From Deltaproteobacteria bacterium (GTDB lineage: Bacteria > Desulfobacterota > Desulfobulbia > Desulfobulbales > Desulfobulbaceae): 28,162 bases of DNA. A model generated the notes under the pieces. The model was not told where the DNA came from. It made no database searches and saw only the letters and a list, made by a program, of their open reading frames with translations. This document shows positions 23,860-28,162 of the stretch, piece after piece. The stretch lies in the NCBI GenBank assembly GCA_013151365.1, contig JAADIK010000087.1, positions 1 to 28,162 of the forward strand, in the 5' to 3' direction. The translations under genes and the position numbers were made by a program. Position 1 is the first letter of the stretch, and each line of letters begins with the position of its first letter.

Positions 23860-23960
23860 ACATTATCGCCCCTCACTTGAGTTACCGGCAGATTTCAGTC
23901 TCTCGTCCTTCCCTGTCCGGCCGCGTAACAGGTCACAAGGTGTGACATGCTATGCTGTTA

Positions 23961-24082
23961 CCTGCATCCAACCTGTAAGCCGCCACAGGTGCCACAGATT
24001 TACGTAGTCGCTTCCGTTCGCTATAGTCCCTCTATGCGGGCGGAAGCGACCGCCTGAAGATGGGGTGCCTGTGGCGGCTTAC
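23961..24082 (-). repeat. Family-2 dispersed palindromic element, copy 2, overlapping the ligase 3' end
   Basis: About 122 bp aligning without gaps to 8399-8520 in the opposite orientation. It has a perfect 15-base terminal inverted repeat, GTAAGCCGCCACAGG (23975-23989) and its complement (24068-24082), extended on one side by CCTGCATCCAACCT. A nested perfect 10-base inverted repeat is GTCGCTTCCG (24007-24016) / CGGAAGCGAC (24041-24050). The better-preserved palindromes suggest this is the younger copy. It runs into the O-antigen ligase-like gene and supplies its stop codon. Confidence 0.88.
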
Positions 24083-25268
24083 CCGGCAGCCGATAGAGAA
24101 CGGCGCTGAACAGGGAGAACAGGAAACCCGTCTCGTAGACGATGAGATAGGACTCGGTCAGCATGATGGTCAAAAAAAAGAGAGGAAAGGCAACACGTAT
24201 CCTCTCCCAGCCGTCCCGCATGGTAAAGGCCTGGCGGAACTGGAGCAGAAAAATACCGAGCAGGGCCGCAAGGCCCAGCAACCCGAGCTGGCACTGGACC
24301 AGGACATACTGGTTATGGGGATTGTCGGTCACCCCCACCTGCGGCGACAATTTTTTGTTCAGCTCGGCATAGACATCCTGAAAATCACCGGTCCCGACCC
24401 CGAACCAGGGCGCACTCTTGATCATCTCCCAGGAATTTTTCCAGTACAGCAGCCGCAGCCCCACGGAAGTCTCGGGATTAACGTGAAAGCGGGCGATGTC
24501 GGAACGGGCCTGTTGCACCCGGCCGTGAAAGGTGGGACTGAACATGTAAACGGCCGTAAAGGTTGCGGGGAGGACGAAGATGATGAGCAGAAAGGCGAGG
24601 ACAAGATTTTTTCTCAGGATCTGGAACAGCAGCAGGCCCAGCAGGACGAAAAAAGCCATCTGGCCGGCCCGCCCCTGGGTGATAAACATATCAAACACCA
24701 TGAGAGCGGCGAGACCAAGCACGAACCAGCGCCGCCACCCCCTGGTCACGCCCCAGATAAATTCATGCAGCAGCAGGTAGATGGCCAAGGCCAGCATGGG
24801 ATCGTAGACCACATGGAAAGTCCCCTTGGTCAGATGTTCCGGGGAAACATCGGCATAGTGCAACAGGCCGAACCAGACCAGGTAGGTAATGAGCATGGCG
24901 ACGGTCATCCCGGCCAAAAAAGAGCCGGCGTACAGCCGGCGGTCCTGCCGGCGGCCGGCGGTCATGAACACCGGCAGCAGCAGGAGTTTCCATTGTCTGC
25001 CGATCATGGCCAGCCCGGCGGCCTGATTCTCGCTCCACAACAGGCCCACGACATACAGGGCCAGGTAGAAGAGCACCGCCATGCAGACCGGATTGGCGAT
25101 GATCTCGTGCAGCTTGTCCCGGTACCGTCCCTCGATAAGCCAGCACGCCAATACCAGGAGGGAGAGCACGGAAATGGCCGAGGTGGAGAGGGGCAGGCTG
25201 AATGCCAGCAGGGCCAATAACCAGGAATTGAGTCGCCCGATTTTTTTACGGTTCACGGAGTCCGGCAT
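24021..25268 (-). CDS. O-antigen ligase/polymerase family membrane protein (Wzy_C, WaaL-like)
   Basis: A 415-residue polytopic inner-membrane protein with about 10-12 hydrophobic segments. It has the O-antigen ligase (Wzy_C) signature: a large periplasmic loop containing SWEMIKSAPWFGVGTGDFQDVYAEL and DNPHNQYVLVQCQLGLLGLAALLG. WaaL transfers O-antigen from undecaprenyl carrier to lipid A-core on the periplasmic face. Wzy polymerases are similar, so ligase versus polymerase is not settled, but a position five bases after msbA favours ligase. No Shine-Dalgarno is obvious at ATG 25268. The last 19 residues, KPPQAPHLQAVASARIEGL, are translated from a family-2 dispersed repeat. The original C-terminus was probably replaced, which membrane proteins of this type can tolerate. 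Confidence 0.82.
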   Translation of the reverse strand: MPDSVNRKKIGRLNSWLLALLAFSLPLSTSAISVLSLLVLACWLIEGRYRDKLHEIIANPVCMAVLFYLALYVVGLLWSENQAAGLAMIGRQWKLLLLPVFMTAGRRQDRRLYAGSFLAGMTVAMLITYLVWFGLLHYADVSPEHLTKGTFHVVYDPMLALAIYLLLHEFIWGVTRGWRRWFVLGLAALMVFDMFITQGRAGQMAFFVLLGLLLFQILRKNLVLAFLLIIFVLPATFTAVYMFSPTFHGRVQQARSDIARFHVNPETSVGLRLLYWKNSWEMIKSAPWFGVGTGDFQDVYAELNKKLSPQVGVTDNPHNQYVLVQCQLGLLGLAALLGIFLLQFRQAFTMRDGWERIRVAFPLFFLTIMLTESYLIVYETGFLFSLFSAVLYRLPGKPPQAPHLQAVASARIEGL

Positions 25269-25273
25269 ACGGT

Positions 25274-27043
25274 TCAGGCTTGACTGTTCACGGTTGACGG
25301 TTCCGGATTCCCGGTCCGGACATACTGCATCCGGTACAGCGTTTCATACTCGCCATGCAGGGCCAGCAGTTCGTCGTGGCTGCCCTCTTCCACCAGACAG
25401 CCATCCTTCATGACGATAATCCGGTCGGCGTCCCGGATGGTGGAAAGCCGGTGGGCGACGACAATGGTGGTCCGGTTCTTCATCAGGTTTTCCAGGGCCT
25501 GCTGAACCTGCCGTTCCGATTCCAGGTCCAGGGACGAGGTCGCCTCGTCAAGGATCAGGATCGGGGCGTCCTTCAACAATGCCCGGGCGATGGAGATCCT
25601 CTGCCGCTCGCCGCCCGACAACCGGGCCCCTGACTCGCCGATGATCGTATCGAGACCGTCGGGCAGTTCATTTATAAAATCCAGGGCATAGGCGGCGCGG
25701 GCCGCTTCAATGATTTCCTCGTCGGCACAATCAAGCCGCCCATAGGCAATGTTGTGGCGCACGGTGTCGTTGAACAGAAAGGTCTGCTGCGTCACCAGGG
25801 CGATCTGGCTGCGGAGGGAGTGCAGGGTCACGTCCCGGACATCATGGCCGTCAATGATCACGGCCCCTTCACAAACATCATAGAAACGGGGAATCAGGCT
25901 GACCAGCGTCGACTTGCCGGTGCCGCTCGGCCCCACCACGGCCAGGACCTCGCCCTGCCTGACCTGCAGCGAAACATGGTGCAGGATCGGCGGATCGTCT
26001 CCATATTTGAAGGTGACATCCTTGAACTCGATACTCTCCGCGAACGGCGGCAGCGCGACGGCGTCCGGGCGTTCACTGATATCGGTTTTCATATCCAGCA
26101 GGGTGAAAATCCGGGTGGCGGAGGCCAGACCCTGCTGGATGGTGGAATTGATCTTGCTGACCCCCTTGATCGGTTCATACAGCATGATGATGGCCGTCAG
26201 AAACGACATAAAGGTACCAGTCGTCGAATTCCCCTTCAGCACCTGGATGCCGCCGAACCAGACAATCAGCGCCATACCGACACCGCCGAAAAATTCGACC
26301 ATCGGGTGCGACAGGCTCTGGTAGCGGGTATTGGTCAGGAGGATATCGAAGAGCTGCCGCATCTTAGCGGCAAAACGATTTTTCTCATATTCTTCCATGC
26401 AGAACGCCTTGACGATACGGGTTCCGGCAATGGTTTCATGGAGCAGGTTGGTGGCATCCGCCACACTTTTTTGATAACGGGTACTGATCCGGCGGAATTT
26501 TTTACCGAAAACAACAATCGGGATGGTGGCCATGGGGATAAAAATGAGCGAGATGAATGCCAGCCGCCAGTCCATGAAAAAAATAACGCCGAGCAGCCCG
26601 ATCACGGAAAAAAAATCCCGGAGAACCCGGATCAGGGCATGGGAAACCGCGCCCTGCAACAGGGTGACGTCATTGATAATCCTGGAGATCAGCTCGCCCG
26701 TGCTCATCTTGGCGAAAAAACTGAGCGACATGTCATTCAAGTGGGAATAAATCCGGTTGCGCAGGTCAAGGATAACCCGCTGACCGACCCACTCCAGGGT
26801 GTAGGAATAGCAAAAATAAAAGATGCCCTTGAAAAAAAACAGGGCCAGCAGCACCAGGGGCAGGAGGTTCAGCAGCTGCCGCTCCTTGTTGACAAAAATT
26901 TCATCCAGGAGCGGCTTGACGATATAGGCCTGGGCCGCGTTGAAACCGGCCACCACGACCATGCCCAACATGGCGATGAGCAGTTTTACCCTGTATTTCT
27001 CAAGGACTTGGTACAGCCGGAGAACGATCTCTTTGTTGGTCAT
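25274..27043 (-). CDS. msbA: Lipid A export ABC transporter MsbA
   Basis: A 589-residue half-transporter, the usual MsbA length. It has an N-terminal six-helix ABC exporter membrane domain (about 20-310) with an intracellular loop LNDMSLSFFAKMSTGELISRIINDV. The ATPase domain follows, with Walker A GPSGTGKST (371-379), ABC signature LSGGERQRISIARALL (475-490), Walker B ILILDEATSSLD (495-506) and the H-loop in IVVAHRLST. MsbA flips lipid A-core across the inner membrane before O-antigen ligation, matching the ligase-like gene five bases downstream. It starts at ATG 27043, with a weak AAGAAG upstream. A strong sigma70-type promoter precedes it and may drive the whole minus-strand block. Confidence 0.9.
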   Translation of the reverse strand: MTNKEIVLRLYQVLEKYRVKLLIAMLGMVVVAGFNAAQAYIVKPLLDEIFVNKERQLLNLLPLVLLALFFFKGIFYFCYSYTLEWVGQRVILDLRNRIYSHLNDMSLSFFAKMSTGELISRIINDVTLLQGAVSHALIRVLRDFFSVIGLLGVIFFMDWRLAFISLIFIPMATIPIVVFGKKFRRISTRYQKSVADATNLLHETIAGTRIVKAFCMEEYEKNRFAAKMRQLFDILLTNTRYQSLSHPMVEFFGGVGMALIVWFGGIQVLKGNSTTGTFMSFLTAIIMLYEPIKGVSKINSTIQQGLASATRIFTLLDMKTDISERPDAVALPPFAESIEFKDVTFKYGDDPPILHHVSLQVRQGEVLAVVGPSGTGKSTLVSLIPRFYDVCEGAVIIDGHDVRDVTLHSLRSQIALVTQQTFLFNDTVRHNIAYGRLDCADEEIIEAARAAYALDFINELPDGLDTIIGESGARLSGGERQRISIARALLKDAPILILDEATSSLDLESERQVQQALENLMKNRTTIVVAHRLSTIRDADRIIVMKDGCLVEEGSHDELLALHGEYETLYRMQYVRTGNPEPSTVNSQA

Positions 27044-27091
27044 AGGTTCTTCTTGAACATAACGGGATAAAAGTAAAAAATAAAACTTGCA

Positions 27092-27120
27092 GTATTAAAG
27101 GACGGATTGAATTTTGTCAA
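27092..27120 (-). promoter_or_regulatory. Sigma70 promoter for msbA and the downstream block
   Basis: On the minus strand a perfect TTGACA (27120-27115), a 17-base spacer and TAATAC (27097-27092) form a near-consensus promoter in an AT-rich stretch. The expected start is near 27085, about 42 bases before the msbA ATG. It is the best promoter match in the window. Confidence 0.75.
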
Positions 27121-27188
27121 GCTTACCGGTTCCCGCCCCAAGGTGCGGTCAGGGCACGGGGTGCCAAGTTTGCGGCATTGCCCTCCGC

Positions 27189-28162
27189 TCACAGGAGATG
27201 ACCCTGGAAATTGCCGGCCAGCACCTGCGGCTTGCGCCCCTGCCCGCGCAGCAATGAGGCCAGGGTCCGCAGCTCATTTTTAAACTGCCCGGTGCAGAGG
27301 TCAAGAACCAGGTAATTGACGCCCAGCTCCTGGATCTCCGCGGCATGGTCCAGGAGCGAAAAAGGCGGAACCGGGCGGGCATGGGTGAGGCCGTCCTCGT
27401 GGTCCAGAACAAACCGTTCCGCCATGGGGCTGACAAACGGGCGGCCGTAACTGAAATGGCCACTGTCCAGCCGGGAGGTAAAAAGCGGCGGCCGGCCGTA
27501 GACGAACATCCCGATCTTCATCCGCTCCAGGCGCCTTCCCCGCTTTCTGCCGGCGGCGGCAAAATGGCCCAGGGCCGCCGCCATATTCTCCCGGTCCGTT
27601 TCCAGGGCGAACTGGACCCCGGCCAGGCCCAGGTCCTGTATTGCCGAGAGGGCCGCGCTGTTCAGCACATTCATGGTATAATCGCCGTAGAGCCGGACCG
27701 GCGGTCCTCCGGATTTCGTTGCCGCCCCGGCGAACAACCCGGCCTGGGACCAGTGACCAAGCTGAAACTCCCCGGCCCCGGCCTGCAGAAGCTGCATGAC
27801 CGCCCGGCGATACCAGTCCAGCCGCTCTTCCTGGATGACCGGCGGCAGGGTCCAGACAATCCGCGCCTGAATGGTGCGCGCCTTGCCGCCCCCGGTGCGG
27901 CCTGCCAGATTTTCCCTGTTCACCGGGACCAGGAACCGGAAGGGGCGGACCGGAAAGCGCTGCCCGACCGCTGCCAAGGATTTGACCCGTATCCACCATT
28001 CAGGCGGCCGGCGGCCGGCCGGCTGCTGTTTTTTCCGGCCCTTGCCGGGATGACGCTCAACCGGCGGTCGAACCTTGCGAAGCCGGTCCGGCTGCCAGGA
28101 AAGCTCACCAAGAATCCGCTCCACCCGGCGGCGGTCCGGGACCACTTTTTTCCTGGCCGCCA
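27189..28162 (-). CDS. C-terminal part of a U32-family peptidase (partial)
   Basis: At least 324 codons, open to the window edge and ending at TGA 27189-27191. The frame runs past a GTG at 28145 to the edge, and nothing there looks like a natural start. The region FQLGHWSQAGLF, then LYGDYTMNVLNSAALSAIQDLGLAGVQFALETDRENM, is typical of U32 peptidase/TrhP-RlhA-like TIM-barrel proteins, which are linked to tRNA or rRNA hydroxylation as well as collagenase activity. A following segment (GRPPLFTSRLD, VLDHEDGLTHARP) is the late part of such proteins. The basic linker at about 28010-28140 (KGRKKQQPAGRRPPEWW) looks low-complexity. The catalytic N-terminal half is outside the window. No Cys cluster is visible in this part, so peptidase versus RNA-modification function cannot be decided. 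Confidence 0.68.
   Translation of the reverse strand, partial: AARKKVVPDRRRVERILGELSWQPDRLRKVRPPVERHPGKGRKKQQPAGRRPPEWWIRVKSLAAVGQRFPVRPFRFLVPVNRENLAGRTGGGKARTIQARIVWTLPPVIQEERLDWYRRAVMQLLQAGAGEFQLGHWSQAGLFAGAATKSGGPPVRLYGDYTMNVLNSAALSAIQDLGLAGVQFALETDRENMAAALGHFAAAGRKRGRRLERMKIGMFVYGRPPLFTSRLDSGHFSYGRPFVSPMAERFVLDHEDGLTHARPVPPFSLLDHAAEIQELGVNYLVLDLCTGQFKNELRTLASLLRGQGRKPQVLAGNFQGHLL

Noticed and set aside
23932..23946. Palindrome GTCACA-AGG-TGTGAC upstream of the methyltransferase, CRP-like at first sight
   Set aside because: The half-sites are in the reverse order from the CRP consensus (TGTGA...TCACA), so I do not call an operator.
24060..25220. 386-residue plus-strand frame opposite the O-antigen ligase-like gene
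   Set aside because: Low-complexity Q/G/E-rich mirror of hydrophobic codons on the other strand.
25255..25312. Several GGTTCACGG-like words around the msbA/ligase junction
   Set aside because: Short, imperfect and partly coding; too weak to call a repeat array.
25754..27070. 438-residue plus-strand frame opposite msbA
   Set aside because: Antisense to a strongly supported ABC transporter, no motif, and charge-rich mirror composition.
1..28162. CRISPR arrays, tRNA or rRNA genes, and transposase genes
   Set aside because: No regularly spaced direct repeats, no tRNA cloverleaf or rRNA block and no transposase-like protein were seen on either strand.

Overview
This is a GC-rich Gram-negative window. 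It carries a type II secretion system (T2SS) gene set, an MsbA/O-antigen-ligase lipopolysaccharide segment, an MprF phospholipid-modifying enzyme and a UGA-decoded SelW-like selenoprotein. The T2SS with a GspN subunit and the selenoprotein together suggest Desulfobacterota (former Deltaproteobacteria), possibly a sulfate- or sulfur-metabolising lineage near Desulfobulbales. That placement is inference from gene content; no rRNA or other taxonomic marker is present.

Layout. 1-5510, plus strand: the tail of a TrmO-like tRNA methyltransferase, an APC-family amino-acid permease, mprF and an orphan phoU. 5555-8301, minus strand: recN followed by a translationally coupled PP-loop tRNA-thiolase-like gene (TAATG junction). 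8638-9361: a DtxR-family metalloregulator facing a 75-residue selenoprotein gene with an in-frame UGA and a SECIS-like hairpin. 9558-10784, plus strand: gspF. 10794-20940, minus strand: gspI-J-K-L-M-N-C-D-E, tightly packed with several 1-4 base overlaps. 21003-27043, minus strand: msbA, an O-antigen ligase/polymerase-like gene, a methyltransferase, and GT2 and GT4 glycosyltransferases, leading into the T2SS genes. 27189-28162, minus strand: the C-terminal part of a U32 peptidase-family protein running off the window.

How the genes work together. The minus-strand block from 27043 down to 10794 (about 16 kb) contains only one promoter I would call with confidence (TTGACA-17-TAATAC before msbA), so lipid A export, O-antigen assembly and the T2SS may share transcription. 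The T2SS set has C, D, E, F, I, J, K, L, M and N, but the major pseudopilin gspG, gspH and a prepilin peptidase are not in the window.

The main unexplained structure is two families of short palindromic intergenic elements. Family 1 (members at about 1552-1643, 4432-4537, 5512-5548, 18628-18799 and 22124-22198) has ends related to CCTGAATCCGTGA, a GC-rich hairpin and an AT-rich palindrome around TTATTGCAT. Family 2 (8399-8520 and 23961-24082) is about 122 bp, with two copies in opposite orientation roughly 84% identical by eye, terminal inverted repeats and a nested internal inverted repeat. They occupy the larger gaps inside the operons, and two of them supply the stop codon and C-terminal residues of the neighbouring protein. 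They look like MITE- or REP-type elements.
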